NCBI GenBank assembly: GCA_031277855.1
Contig: JAITLO010000008.1
Location: 248,001 to 312,000 of the forward strand
Length of the DNA stretch: 64,000 nt
Origin: Acidovorax sp.
GTDB lineage: Bacteria; Pseudomonadota; Gammaproteobacteria; Burkholderiales; Burkholderiaceae_C
Direction: 5' to 3'
In this document: piece after piece, positions 34,264 through 43,826 of the stretch
Numbering within the stretch: position 1 is the stretch's first letter
How the letters are laid out: each line of letters begins with the position of its first letter
Program-made: the position numbers and the translations under genes
Notes under the pieces: model-generated
What the model was told of the DNA's origin: nothing
The model's database searches: none
What the model saw: only the letters and a program-made list of their open reading frames with translations

Positions 34264-34467
34264 TGCATGACCGGCGAAAGCGTGGGGTTGGTCAACTCCA
34301 TCCTGAAGCGACCAACCGATGGCGGCAGTGTAGGCCTTTGCAGAGAAACCGAGTAGTTAATCAGTGCTTGTGCTGTGCTCTGGCGCACAGGAGCAGGGTG
34401 TAGACAGCGCGAGGCGGGCGGCCTGGCTTCTTCTCGGACATTGGCTTGGCCGGATAATGCCCCTCCT

Positions 34468-35217
34468 ATGTCGTCCCCCAAAGTGCTTTTCGGCTTTCAT
34501 GCCGTGGGCGTGCGCCTGAAGACCGCGCCGCAATCCATTATCGAAATTTATTACGAGGCCTCACGCCGCGACGCGCGCATGCGCCAGTTTCTGGAGCGTG
34601 CCAAGGAGGTGGGTGCCAGGCTGATCGAGGCTGATTCCCTGCGCATTGCCAAGCTGGCCGGCAGCCACGGCCATCAGGGCGTGGCCGCACGTGTGGAAGA
34701 GGTCAAGGACACGCGCACGCTGGATGAGCTGCTGGACGATCTGGAAGAGTCCGGCGTCAAGGCTCCGCTGCTGCTGGTGCTGGACGGCGTGACCGACCCC
34801 CATAACCTGGGCGCTTGCCTGCGCGTGGCCGATGGTGCCGGCGTGCATGCCGTGATTGCGCCCAAGGACCATGCGGCCGGCATCAATGCCACCGTCGCCA
34901 AGGTGGCCAGCGGCGCGGCCGAAACCGTGCCTTATTTTATGGTCACCAATCTGGCGCGGACGCTCAAGGAGCTCAAGGAGCGCGGCATCTGGGTGATTGG
35001 CACCAGTGGCGACGCCGACAAACACCTCTACCAGATGGACCTGACCGGCCCCACAGCTCTGGTGCTGGGTGCCGAGGGCGATGGCATGCGCCAGCTCACG
35101 CGCAAGACCTGCGATGCCCTGGTCAGCATCCCCATGCAGGGTGCGGTGGAAAGCCTGAACGTGTCCGTGGCCAGCGGTGTGTGCCTGTACGAGGCGCTGC
35201 GCCAGCGCTTGAAGTAA
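34468..35217 (+). CDS. rlmB: 23S rRNA (guanosine-2'-O)-methyltransferase RlmB
   Basis: A 249-residue SPOUT-class methyltransferase modifying G2251 in the P-loop of 23S rRNA. An N-terminal substrate-binding domain ([13 protein letters not shown]) precedes the knotted catalytic domain with [29 protein letters not shown]-type [11 protein letters not shown] and the final [15 protein letters not shown]. Length is typical. The ATG at 34468 is preferred over an upstream in-frame start at 34375 that adds no conserved residues. rnr, the usual neighbour in many genomes, is just outside or elsewhere. Confidence 0.95.
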   Translation: MSSPKVLFGFHAVGVRLKTAPQSIIEIYYEASRRDARMRQFLERAKEVGARLIEADSLRIAKLAGSHGHQGVAARVEEVKDTRTLDELLDDLEESGVKAPLLLVLDGVTDPHNLGACLRVADGAGVHAVIAPKDHAAGINATVAKVASGAAETVPYFMVTNLARTLKELKERGIWVIGTSGDADKHLYQMDLTGPTALVLGAEGDGMRQLTRKTCDALVSIPMQGAVESLNVSVASGVCLYEALRQRLK

Positions 35218-35355
35218 TCCCTGAGGCACGCCGTGCCTCCCTCTGTGGCGGCTTTTACGGGCCGCGCCCTGCGCAGCGCCAGGGCGTGTGCAACAAAAGC
35301 CTCAGGCTTTGCAGTGGTGGTAAAAATACTGTTTTGATAGCTGCTACTGCACGCC

Positions 35356-36141
35356 ATGACTGCATCTCCGCCCGAAACAACCTTGGACACCGTACGCACC
35401 TGGGTGGCGCAGGCCGAGCGCTTGTGCGTGCTGACCGGGGCTGGGGTGAGTGCCGCCTCGGGTGTGCCCACGTTTCGTGATGCACAGACTGGCTATTGGG
35501 CGCAATTCCGTGCTGAAGACATGGCCAGCGCGGCTGGGTTCCGGGCCAATCCTGGGCGCGTATGGCAGTGGTACCAACATCGCAAGGCCTTGATTGCCGC
35601 CGTGCAGCCGAACGCTGCCCACCATGCTCTGGCCCAGTGGAGTCTGCAGCACCCCGGTGCTATGACGCTGGTGACACAGAATGTGGATGGTCTGCACCAG
35701 CGCGCAGGCAGCACCGATGTGCTGTGCCTGCACGGCGATTTATGGCAAGACCGCTGGCTGAACCCCACTTGCCCGCAGTGCAATGCGGATGTGTTGACCG
35801 ATGGCGAGCCGCCCGCCTGCCCTTGCTGCGGCAATCTGCGCCGGCCCGGTGTGGTGTGGTTTGGCGAAATGTTGCCAGGCCGTGTGCTGGCCAATGCGCA
35901 GGCTGCGGCGGAGGCTTGCGATGTGCTGTTAGTGGTGGGCACGGCAGGCGTGGTCTATCCGGCAGCTGGCTTGGCGCAACTGGCGCGCCGTTGTGGCCGG
36001 CGTGTGGTGGTGTTGAATACGGCCGCTACCGATCTGGATTCCGTGGCCGATGCCGTGTTGCGCGGCCCAGCCACCAGCAGCCTGCCTGCGGTGCTGTTGT
36101 CTGATGAAGGGGAAGGGCTGCAGCCAGCAGTCTGGTACTAG
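35356..36141 (+). CDS. SIR2-family NAD-dependent protein deacylase
   Basis: A 261-residue sirtuin. NAD-binding GAGVSAASGVPTFRD, TQNVDGLHQRAG and the catalytic His126 in CLHGDLW are present. Zinc ligands are Cys139/Cys142 (CPQC) and Cys155/Cys158. The class III pair Tyr73 and Arg76 (YQHR, equivalent to YxxR in E. coli CobB) is present, so desuccinylase or demalonylase activity is expected alongside deacetylation. The gene stands alone after rlmB, and its stop codon overlaps the stop of the convergent gene at 36138 by three bases. Confidence 0.92.
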   Translation: MTASPPETTLDTVRTWVAQAERLCVLTGAGVSAASGVPTFRDAQTGYWAQFRAEDMASAAGFRANPGRVWQWYQHRKALIAAVQPNAAHHALAQWSLQHPGAMTLVTQNVDGLHQRAGSTDVLCLHGDLWQDRWLNPTCPQCNADVLTDGEPPACPCCGNLRRPGVVWFGEMLPGRVLANAQAAAEACDVLLVVGTAGVVYPAAGLAQLARRCGRRVVVLNTAATDLDSVADAVLRGPATSSLPAVLLSDEGEGLQPAVWY

Positions 36142-36512
36142 TGCACGGATGCTGGTGTGGCGGCCAGCTCCATGCGTGGATGTCCCAGTTTGGCGCACAA
36201 AATGCTGCCGGAGGCGGGTGTCACGCGCTGGATGACAAGGCTGCCGTCAGGGTGCAAATAAATGCGGATGTTCGGCGATTCGTCAAAGTTCCGATAGCAA
36301 ACAGGGCTGTTCAGACCTTGCCAGCCATGCTCTGCACACAGGCGCTGCTGGCGCCAAGCGGTGAGCAATGCTTCGGGGCTGTTGTGCTCCTCGTTGGTGA
36401 GCAGCCAAGCCTGGTGAAACAGGGTGAATGCCTCTTCGGCGCTGTTGCAGATGGGGGCTGCCTCCAGTTTTTGCAGCAAGGTGACCAGTCGGGTCTCGAA
36501 AGTGGAACGCAT
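36138..36512 (-). CDS. Hypothetical protein, 124 residues
   Basis: I do not recognise this protein. It begins MRSTFETRLVTLLQKLEAAP, is soluble and mixed helical, and contains HGWQGLNSPVCYRNFDESP then IRIYLHPDGSLVIQRV, which reads like a small alpha/beta domain. No signal or membrane segment is seen. The C-terminal codons overlap the sirtuin stop tail to tail. The ATG at 36512 lacks a strong ribosome binding site, yet codon use is normal for this chromosome. A small XRE regulator lies upstream on the same strand, but the gap of over 200 bases contains a terminator. Confidence 0.65.
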   Translation of the reverse strand: MRSTFETRLVTLLQKLEAAPICNSAEEAFTLFHQAWLLTNEEHNSPEALLTAWRQQRLCAEHGWQGLNSPVCYRNFDESPNIRIYLHPDGSLVIQRVTPASGSILCAKLGHPRMELAATPASVH

Positions 36513-36678
36513 GGTTCGGTATCAAAAATGTCTTCTCTGCGACATTGTTCTGCGCTGTACCGCCATGGAATGTAATTAAAAGGTAAAAAAATTACAGGGA
36601 AGCTGCAGTTTGGTCCGTAGCTGATCCAGCGCAATGGCCTGTTTGGACGGCACCATAGCAGGCGCAGGCGGCAGATAC

Positions 36679-36711
36679 GAAAAAAAGCGCACTGTGTGGT
36701 GACAGTGCGCT
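36679..36711 (-). terminator. Rho-independent terminator of the XRE regulator
   Basis: AGCGCACTGT (36686-36695) pairs perfectly with ACAGTGCGCT (36702-36711) around GTGGTG. The minus-strand tail is a run of seven T. It lies 23 bases past the regulator's stop codon. Confidence 0.88.
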
Positions 36712-36734
36712 GGGTGTGGGGTGGGGCATGCTGG

Positions 36735-37037
36735 CTACAGCGGTGCGGTCTCGGCGGTGCGGTGCTGCTGCAGCGCTTGTTGAACCCGGTTTTCTGCGCC
36801 TTGGGGCACGGCAAGCAGCACATAGCCAAGCACCCGGGCCATTTCATGCAGCGTAGACAGGCGCGGGTCCAGTCCATTGCTTTCCAGGCGCTGCACCGTC
36901 ATGCGGGACAGGCCGGCCTGGCTTGCCAGCTCGGCCTGGGTCATTTGTTGTTGTTTGCGTGCCTGTGCCAGGGTGGCGATCAGGGGGGTGATGGACGTCA
37001 AAGCATCCGAAACCTGAGAGGAACTGCTGTCTGGCAT
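36735..37037 (-). CDS. XRE-family helix-turn-helix regulator (HipB-like)
   Basis: A 100-residue single-domain regulator. The helix-turn-helix is LAQARKQQQMTQAELASQAG then LSRMTVQRLESNG (about residues 22-55), followed by LDPRLSTLHEMARVLGYVLL, a layout seen in HipB-type antitoxins. No HipA-like kinase or other toxin gene is adjacent, and the gene has its own terminator, so it is an orphan regulator or an unpaired antitoxin. The ATG at 37037 is chosen; the frame extends to 37100 without conserved sequence. It could autoregulate. Confidence 0.85.
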   Translation of the reverse strand: MPDSSSSQVSDALTSITPLIATLAQARKQQQMTQAELASQAGLSRMTVQRLESNGLDPRLSTLHEMARVLGYVLLAVPQGAENRVQQALQQHRTAETAPL

Positions 37038-37112
37038 AGCTGTACGGTGGAGGAATAGGGTGGTCACTGTAGTGGCCAGCGTGAGGCGCTGGCGTGCCAT
37101 GCGTCGCAGAGC

Positions 37113-37331
37113 TCAGGCATAGAGATTGAGCTTGGTGCCCAGCTGGCCATAACGGGCCAGCTCGGGCTGCAGCACGGCCAGTTGCGTGGCTGTGGGTTGT
37201 CCGGCCAGTTGAGCAGGGGATTGATTCAGCTGGCGCTTGGTGAGTTCGGCCATGGTCATGGCATCCGTAGTACGGCCTTGCGCCCAGGCACTGCTGGCAT
37301 TGCGAACGGCGGTGGCGAATGAAATGTCCAT
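37113..37331 (-). CDS. Small hypothetical protein (72 residues)
   Basis: A 72-residue protein beginning MDISFATAVRNASSAWAQGR and ending YGQLGTKLNLYA. GGAGAAGG lies about six bases before the ATG at 37331, a good ribosome binding site, and codon use is normal. It is soluble, Gln/Ala/Leu-rich and probably helical. No family is recognised. The frame runs further upstream to 37517, but the ribosome binding site argues for the short start. It is 75 bases upstream of the XRE gene and could be co-transcribed with it. Confidence 0.65.
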   Translation of the reverse strand: MDISFATAVRNASSAWAQGRTTDAMTMAELTKRQLNQSPAQLAGQPTATQLAVLQPELARYGQLGTKLNLYA

Positions 37332-37614
37332 AACCTTCTCCCTGACAAACAAAAAACAGTGAAGGAAATGTAGAAGGAATGCTAAATGTCTAAAGCCGGG
37401 AAAAAAGGGGGATTCGCGTCGTTGATAGTTGGGCGCAGCCCACGCCGGTAAGTCAGCTGCGGTGGTGTGCCGCTGGCATTTGTATGGACTGGTATGCGCT
37501 GTGTAAGCACCTGGCACAGACGCTGCCCCAATGCATTGGATACACCCACATCAGCAATGGTGTGCATGCAAAAGTACACTGCCAGGTTCTTTGCCTTTTA
37601 GCAGCCATTCGCCC

Positions 37615-40074
37615 ATGAATGCCCCCATCGACGTCTCCTTTTTTGAACGTGCGGCCAAACCGCTGACCAGCTACAAACCGTACTGGGCCAAGCGCTTTGG
37701 CCCGGCGCCGTTCCTGCCTATGAGCCGGGCGGAGATGGACCAACTGGGTTGGGACAGCTGCGACATCATCCTGGTCACGGGCGATGCCTATGTGGACCAC
37801 CCCAGCTTTGGCATGGCCGTGATTGGCCGGGTGCTGGAGGCTCAGGGCTTTCGCGTGGGCATCATTGCCCAGCCAGACTGGCACAGCGCCGAGGCCTTCA
37901 AGGCCCTGGGCAAGCCCAATCTGTTTTGGGGTGTGACGGCGGGCAATATGGATTCCATGATCAACCGTTACACGGCCGATCGCAAAATCCGCTCCGACGA
38001 TGCCTATACCCCCGGTGATGTGGCGGGCAAGCGCCCGGACCGCGCCGCTATCGTCTACTGCCAGCGTTGCCGCGAGGCCTTCAAGGATGTGCCCATTGTG
38101 CTGGGTGGTATCGAAGGCTCGCTGCGCCGCATTGCCCACTATGACTATTGGAGCGACAAGGTGCGCCGCTCGGTGGTGGTGGACAGCAAGTGCGACATCT
38201 TGCTGTATGGCAATGCCGAGCGTGCCCTGGTGGAAGTGGCGCACCGCATTGCCGCACGCGAGCCGGTGGAGCAGATCACCGATGTGCGCGGCACGGCATT
38301 CTTCCGCCGCGCCTCGGAGGACGGCTGGTTCGAAGTGGACTCGACCACGGTGGATGAGCCCGGCGAAGTCGAGCCCCACATCAACCCCTATATGACCACC
38401 AGCGAGCAGGCCGAGGCCCAGGGCCAGAGCTGCTCCAAGGAAGATGCTTCAAAAACTGAAGCGCCTGCTGCAGGCAGTGCCTGTGCCAGCGGGCAAAACA
38501 ATGTGGAGGCCATGCCCCAGGTGCAGACGATTCAGTTTGTGCCCAATCTGTCGCTGCGCAGCAAGAGCAAGCTGCCGCCGCGCGAGCGCACGGTGCTGCG
38601 CCTGCCCAGCTACGAAGAGGTCAAGAGCGACCCGATTTTGTATGCACATGCCAATCGGGTGCTGCATCTGGAAACCAATCCCGGCAATGCCCGGGCCCTG
38701 GTCCAGGCCCATGGCGAGGGCGTGACGGCGCGTGATGTCTGGCTGAACCCGCCCCCGATTCCGCTGACCACGGCCGAGATGGACTGGGTGTTTGGCCTGC
38801 CTTATGCACGCAATCCGCATCCGGATTACGCGGACGAGCATGGCAGCCATGACGGTGCGACCAAGATCCCGGCCTGGGAGATGATTCGCACCTCGGTGAA
38901 CATCATGCGCGGCTGCTTTGGCGGCTGTACCTTTTGCTCCATCACCGAGCACGAAGGCCGCATCATCCAGAGCCGTTCGGAAGACTCCATCATCCAGGAG
39001 CTCGAAGAGATTCGCGACAAGGTCAAGGGCTTTACCGGCACCATTTCCGACCTGGGCGGCCCCACGGCCAATATGTACCGCCTGGGCTGCCGTGACCCCA
39101 AGATCGAGGCAGCCTGCCGCAAGCCCAGCTGTGTGTTCCCCGGCATTTGCCCGAATCTGCACACCGACCATGGCCCGCTGATCAAGATCTACCGCCGCGC
39201 CCGCAAGCTGCCCGGCATCAAAAAGATTCTGATTGGCTCCGGCCTGCGCTATGACCTGGCCGTCAAGTCGCCCGAATACATCAAGGAGCTGGTGCAGCAC
39301 CATGTGGGCGGCTATCTGAAGATTGCGCCCGAGCACACCGAGCAGGGGCCGCTGACCAAGATGATGAAGCCGGGCATCGGCACCTATGACAAGTTCAAGC
39401 AGCTGTTTGAGAAATTCAGCGAAGAGGCCGGCAAAAAGCAGTTTCTGATTCCCTATTTCATCGCCGCCCACCCGGGCACCAGTGATGAAGACATGATGAA
39501 TCTGGCCATCTGGCTGAAGAAGAATGGTTTCCGCGCCGACCAGGTGCAGACCTTCTACCCCAGCCCCATGGCTACGGCCACGGCCATGTACCACAGCGGC
39601 CGCAACACCCTGACCAAGGTGCGTCGCCAGATGCGTGACGAGGCCGAGGAGCGTGTGGACATTGTGCGTGGCGAAAAGCGCCGGCGTCTGCACAAGGCCT
39701 TCTTGCGCTACCACGACCCTAACAACTGGCCGCTGCTGCGCGAGGCGCTCAAAACCATGGGTAGGGCCGACCTGATCGGCAATGGCAAACACCATCTGAT
39801 ACCCACCTTCCAGCCTTTGGTGGATGGCAGCTACCAAAGTGCGCGCAAGAAGAACAGCACTTCGACCAAGGGCGGTACCGCCAGTGTGGGCTACACCGTC
39901 AACAAGGACGGCAAGGCCGTGGCCGTGCGTCGCCGCGTGCAAGAGGCTGCAGAGCCTCAAGGCGATGTGCGCTTTCGCAAGTCACAGCCGCAGCCGGGCA
40001 AGCTGCTGACCCAGCACACCGGCTTGCCGCCGCGTGCGGGTGTACGTGGCAAGCCGCAAGGTAAAAAGCGCTGA
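37615..40074 (+). CDS. YgiQ family radical SAM protein
   Basis: An 819-residue UPF0313/YgiQ radical SAM protein. The N-terminus has a B12-binding-like segment ([23 protein letters not shown]). The iron-sulfur motif is [10 protein letters not shown] at about residues 433-442, the CxxxCxxC pattern that binds the SAM-cleaving 4Fe-4S cluster. Downstream conserved blocks include [13 protein letters not shown] and IAPEHTEQG. Function of the family is not established. Two stretches are low in conservation: a Ser/Ala/Glu-rich insert at about residues 262-315, and a basic tail with [11 protein letters not shown]. The ATG at 37615 matches other members (MNAPID). Stand-alone gene. Confidence 0.92.
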   Translation: MNAPIDVSFFERAAKPLTSYKPYWAKRFGPAPFLPMSRAEMDQLGWDSCDIILVTGDAYVDHPSFGMAVIGRVLEAQGFRVGIIAQPDWHSAEAFKALGKPNLFWGVTAGNMDSMINRYTADRKIRSDDAYTPGDVAGKRPDRAAIVYCQRCREAFKDVPIVLGGIEGSLRRIAHYDYWSDKVRRSVVVDSKCDILLYGNAERALVEVAHRIAAREPVEQITDVRGTAFFRRASEDGWFEVDSTTVDEPGEVEPHINPYMTTSEQAEAQGQSCSKEDASKTEAPAAGSACASGQNNVEAMPQVQTIQFVPNLSLRSKSKLPPRERTVLRLPSYEEVKSDPILYAHANRVLHLETNPGNARALVQAHGEGVTARDVWLNPPPIPLTTAEMDWVFGLPYARNPHPDYADEHGSHDGATKIPAWEMIRTSVNIMRGCFGGCTFCSITEHEGRIIQSRSEDSIIQELEEIRDKVKGFTGTISDLGGPTANMYRLGCRDPKIEAACRKPSCVFPGICPNLHTDHGPLIKIYRRARKLPGIKKILIGSGLRYDLAVKSPEYIKELVQHHVGGYLKIAPEHTEQGPLTKMMKPGIGTYDKFKQLFEKFSEEAGKKQFLIPYFIAAHPGTSDEDMMNLAIWLKKNGFRADQVQTFYPSPMATATAMYHSGRNTLTKVRRQMRDEAEERVDIVRGEKRRRLHKAFLRYHDPNNWPLLREALKTMGRADLIGNGKHHLIPTFQPLVDGSYQSARKKNSTSTKGGTASVGYTVNKDGKAVAVRRRVQEAAEPQGDVRFRKSQPQPGKLLTQHTGLPPRAGVRGKPQGKKR

Positions 40075-40092
40075 TGGGAACGCTGCCGCTGG

Positions 40093-42567
40093 CTAGGCCT
40101 GGCGGCTGGCGGCGTGGAGCTCTGTTGGATTCTGGAGACCAAAGCGTTGGGCTGCCAAGGTGGTGGGTGCGCTGAAGTATTCCAGATTCAGGGGAATGGG
40201 CTTGGCAATGCAATAGCCTTGGCCATAGTCCACTCCCATTTTTTGCAGGGCGCAGATTGTGGCCTCGTCTTCCACAAACTCGGCCACGGTGCGCTTGCCC
40301 ATCATGTGGCCTATCTGGCTGATCATCTCCACCATGGCGTAGTTCGATGGGTTGCTCAGCATGTCGCAGACAAAGCCACCATCGATCTTCAGGTAGTCCA
40401 CTGGCAGGCGCTTGAGGTAGTTGAAGCTGGACATGCCAGCGCCAAAGTCGTCCAGTGAGAAGCGGCAGCCCTGTTTTTGCAGCTCGCTCATCAGGCGGAT
40501 GGCGTTGTCCAGATTGGCAATGGCGCTGGTCTCGGTGATTTCGAAGCACAGAATCTGTGCAGGGATATGGAACTCTGCGATCTGCTGCTGGATAAAGCCC
40601 AGCAAGCTGGTATCACCCAGACTGGTGCCAGAGAGGTTGATGGCGCATGAATGCACTTGCAGCATTTGCCTGGGGTTCTGTGCCAGCGTGCGCATGGCCT
40701 GGGTGATGACCCAGCGGTCTAGCGCAGGCATCAGGCCATAGCGTTCGGCTGCAGGAATGAAGTGGCCAGGTGGAACGATTTGCCCGAGTGGGTCTGTCAT
40801 GCGCAGCAACACCTCAAAGTGCGCACCAAGCTCTTCGCCGGTTTGCAGTGGCGCCAGTGTCTGGGCGAACAGGCAGAAACGGTTTTGCTCCAATGCGGTA
40901 CGCACCCGCTCTATCCAGTCCATGTCGCCCATGTAACGCTGGAAGGCATGGTCTTCATGTTCGTAGACAAAGACCTTGTTGCGGCCCATTTCCTTGGCGC
41001 GCAGGCAGGCCATATCCGCCATGCGCAGCAGATCCTGGGCGCAGGCTTCCGCCGCCGTGATATGCACCACACCAATGCTGACACCGGTGCGCAGCATGCG
41101 GCGACCCCACTGCAGTTGCAGCTGCTGTATGCCTTGGCGCAGTTTTTCTGCAATCCCCAGGCCTTGATCGGCATTGCAGTTGTGCAGCAAGACGCCGAAC
41201 TCATCGCCGCCCAGGCGGGCCACGGCATCGCCTTCCTGGATATGGCGGCTGATGCATTGGCAGACCTCGCGCAAGACTTCATCGCCAGCGGCATAGCCGT
41301 TGCCGTCATTGATGAGCTTGAACTGGTCGAGGTTCAGGTGCAGCAGAATGGCCGGGCGCATCAGATGGCGCGGGGTGTTGAGCAACTGCTCCAGGCGGGT
41401 GCGGAATTCGCCGCGGTTTTCCAGTCCTGTCAGAGCGTCATGGCTGGCCTGCCAGTTGAGCTGGTGCATGTAGTTTTGCTCGCGCGTGACGTCATGCAGC
41501 ACCAGTACGGCGCCTGTCAGGCGACCATCGTGGTGAATGGGAGAGCCCATCAGCTTGATGGCGAGTTTTTGCTGATCGCTGTCGCGATGTATCCAGCGTA
41601 TGGTTTCATCGCGGAAGGGGTGCGTTGACTCCTTCAGACGGGTCAAGAGGGTGTCATGCGCTTCTGGGTCAGAAGGCTCGAAGTTCAGCACTTCTTGCAG
41701 CAACTGGCCATAGAGTTGATCGCTGCGAACACCCAGCATGCTTTCGGCGGCAGGATTGGCATGCAGCACGGTTCCATCACTGTGCAAGGTCAGCACGCCA
41801 TCACCCAGCGCCACCAGGGTAGAGAGACCGCGCTCGCGCTCGGAATGCAACGCGCTTTCAGCGTTGTGGCGCAAGGCCTGCATTCTGGAAAGCGACAGCA
41901 TGACCAGAAGCACCAGCAGGGTGGCTGCGCTGAGGTGGATGCCCAGCAGCGCCTTGGTGATGGTGCGCGAATGGGTGCCCAGCGACTCGCTGAATGCCTT
42001 GGTCAAAGGGGCCGTGCTGCGGCTGATCTGGCTGATCTCCATCTGCCAGGCCTGTATCTGCAATGTGTCTATGGCGTGATGAGGTTGGGTGCGCGCGCTG
42101 CGGATTTCCGTGGCCAGGATGATCAACTGATCCAGGTAGCTGTCGGCCGAGCGCCACAAGGCAATGGTGGAGCGCATCCATTCCATCTCCCAGGTCAGGC
42201 GCAGCACAGTGACGGTGGTATCTATATCGCCTGGATGGTTGCCGCCGCGCAGAAATCCCTCCCTGGCCTGGGGAAGATCGGTGGGCGAGTGGTCCAGCGC
42301 CTGGCGCGCCTGACGGTCACCCAACGGTACCTCCAGCGCTTGGCGGAATTGCAAATAGGCCTCTTCAGTGCCCTGGCTGGCATAGCGATCCAGGTAGAAG
42401 ACGGCATCCATTTGCGCGCGTGACCAGATGCTTTCTCCGGCAACAATGGCGCGCATGCCTGACAACAGTTGAATGCTGACGGCAGCCAGCACCAGTTGCA
42501 CGCACACGACGAGCACAAAAGGCCAGGTGCGTGACAACAGGCGGTGAACATGGCTCCAGGGCGACAT
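40093..42567 (-). CDS. PAS-GGDEF-EAL cyclic di-GMP signalling protein
   Basis: An 824-residue membrane-anchored protein. TM1 (TWPFVLVVCVQLVLAAVSIQ) is followed by a periplasmic helical sensor, TM2 (LLGIHLSAATLLVLLVMLSL), and a PAS domain (GVLTLHSDGTVLHANPAAES). Then come a GGDEF domain with intact RLGGDEF and an EAL domain with the EVLLRM variant of EAL. The EAL metal/catalytic residues are kept: INLSG, EITET, LDDFGAG, KIDGGF and the terminal GYCIAKP. Both synthesis and hydrolysis are possible. ATGs at 42585 and 42567 compete; the second has better spacing to AAAGG. Confidence 0.9.
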   Translation of the reverse strand: MSPWSHVHRLLSRTWPFVLVVCVQLVLAAVSIQLLSGMRAIVAGESIWSRAQMDAVFYLDRYASQGTEEAYLQFRQALEVPLGDRQARQALDHSPTDLPQAREGFLRGGNHPGDIDTTVTVLRLTWEMEWMRSTIALWRSADSYLDQLIILATEIRSARTQPHHAIDTLQIQAWQMEISQISRSTAPLTKAFSESLGTHSRTITKALLGIHLSAATLLVLLVMLSLSRMQALRHNAESALHSERERGLSTLVALGDGVLTLHSDGTVLHANPAAESMLGVRSDQLYGQLLQEVLNFEPSDPEAHDTLLTRLKESTHPFRDETIRWIHRDSDQQKLAIKLMGSPIHHDGRLTGAVLVLHDVTREQNYMHQLNWQASHDALTGLENRGEFRTRLEQLLNTPRHLMRPAILLHLNLDQFKLINDGNGYAAGDEVLREVCQCISRHIQEGDAVARLGGDEFGVLLHNCNADQGLGIAEKLRQGIQQLQLQWGRRMLRTGVSIGVVHITAAEACAQDLLRMADMACLRAKEMGRNKVFVYEHEDHAFQRYMGDMDWIERVRTALEQNRFCLFAQTLAPLQTGEELGAHFEVLLRMTDPLGQIVPPGHFIPAAERYGLMPALDRWVITQAMRTLAQNPRQMLQVHSCAINLSGTSLGDTSLLGFIQQQIAEFHIPAQILCFEITETSAIANLDNAIRLMSELQKQGCRFSLDDFGAGMSSFNYLKRLPVDYLKIDGGFVCDMLSNPSNYAMVEMISQIGHMMGKRTVAEFVEDEATICALQKMGVDYGQGYCIAKPIPLNLEYFSAPTTLAAQRFGLQNPTELHAASRQA

Positions 42568-42729
42568 GGCGGCCTTTGTGGGCATTAACAGTGAACACTG
42601 CTGCACAAGTGCTGCGTAGAAGTCCTGCGACAGGACTATTGCAGTGTGCATAAGGTGCAAGCTCAGGCCGGCTCCGTAGAGCGGAAGGCTGGTACCAGCG
42701 GCATGCATGCTGCATGCCATCTATTAGTT

Positions 42730-43647
42730 TTAGGTTTGAAGCATGCCCATGGGGTGATGGCCTGGCAGCACATGCAGGGGGATATCGCGCTCTGCGGCGA
42801 TGCGTGCCAAGTCTGCACCGCTGGTCTGCTGCAAAAAAGCCTCCAGCTGCGTATGCAGGCCCGGGCTGCGCATATGGATTGCTTGTCCGTCGCAATCGAT
42901 ACCCGCTGCTGCGCACAGACGTTGGGCAAAATGCGGCTCCAAGGCTGCGATTGCGACATGGCCGTCGGCCGTGGCATAGACGCGGTAGCCGGCGTGGGCT
43001 CCGCCCACATCGCCCTGGGGGGTGGTCAGTCCCCAGCCCAGTGGCTGCGCCAGCCACTGGGCTGCTTGGGCCAGGCCCACATCGCGCAGATTGCCCAGGC
43101 CGTTGCGTGCTCGCTCCAGCAGAGTGTGCAGCAGGGCTTCGCTGGCGGACAGGGCGCCAGCCATATCGGCATGCAAGCTGGTGGGCATATGGCCGGAGCG
43201 GACCAGGCCTGCTTCGGCCTGGTAGGTCAGATCATGGCCAGGCAGGTCTGCGGCCTCGGGGCGGGCATCGCCCAGGATGCGCACCATGCACAGCCGTGGG
43301 TAGCGTGTGTGTAAAGCGGGCCAATCCAGCCCCAGTTTGTGCAGGGCTGCGGGTCGAAAAGAGGTCAGCAACACGTCGGATGTTTGCAACTCCTGCTGCA
43401 ACTGGTGCTGGCCTTCCGGTGTTTTGAGGTGGACTTGAAGCACGCGTATGCCTTGGTGCAGAGCGTGGTAAGCCTGTGGGCTGTAGAGGGCCATGGGGTC
43501 GCCGCTGCCGGTGCCATCGGCGGTGGGTGGCTCAATCTTGGTGCAGATGGCACCCATTGCATGGCAGCGCTGCAAGGCTGCAGGGCCGGGTAGGTTCAGC
43601 GCCAAGCTGAGTATGCGAATGCCTTGAAGGCTGTGTGGATGTCTCAT
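42730..43647 (-). CDS. CoA-transferase family III protein, short form
   Basis: A 305-residue CaiB/BaiF-type protein. It has LQGIRILSLALNLPGPAAL, GAICTKIEPP, the HLKTPEGQHQL stretch and LLTSFRPAALHKLGLDW. The family transfers CoA between organic acids or racemizes 2-methylacyl-CoA. At the catalytic-Asp position the sequence reads GHDLTYQAEAG, where Asp is present. Normal members are 360-410 residues, so this protein lacks roughly 60-100 residues, mostly at the C-terminus. Closest in size is alpha-methylacyl-CoA racemase. Activity is uncertain. Confidence 0.8.
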   Translation of the reverse strand: MRHPHSLQGIRILSLALNLPGPAALQRCHAMGAICTKIEPPTADGTGSGDPMALYSPQAYHALHQGIRVLQVHLKTPEGQHQLQQELQTSDVLLTSFRPAALHKLGLDWPALHTRYPRLCMVRILGDARPEAADLPGHDLTYQAEAGLVRSGHMPTSLHADMAGALSASEALLHTLLERARNGLGNLRDVGLAQAAQWLAQPLGWGLTTPQGDVGGAHAGYRVYATADGHVAIAALEPHFAQRLCAAAGIDCDGQAIHMRSPGLHTQLEAFLQQTSGADLARIAAERDIPLHVLPGHHPMGMLQT

Positions 43648-43740
43648 ATCTTTTTTTTGAATATTGTGGCGGGGCCGCAGCGAGGCTGCGACTGGGAGCT
43701 TGGTTTATACCCGGGCTCTCCATGGCCTGTGCATGGTCGC

Positions 43741-43764
43741 AAAAAAGCCGCCCGTAGGCGGCTT
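43741..43764 (-). terminator. Rho-independent terminator of the aspartate aminotransferase gene
   Basis: AAGCCGCC (43745-43752) pairs with GGCGGCTT (43757-43764) around CGTA, followed on the minus strand by T-rich sequence. It is 62 bases past the stop codon at 43827. Confidence 0.85.
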
Positions 43765-43826
43765 GCAAGGCACAGGTCTGAGCGAGCAGACCGTGCAGTT
43801 GTGCGCTGTGTGCGCTGGGCGCGTGC

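Noticed and set aside
34375-34467. N-terminal extension of RlmB
   Set aside because: The extra 31 residues lack conservation-like sequence and the ATG at 34468 matches the family start.
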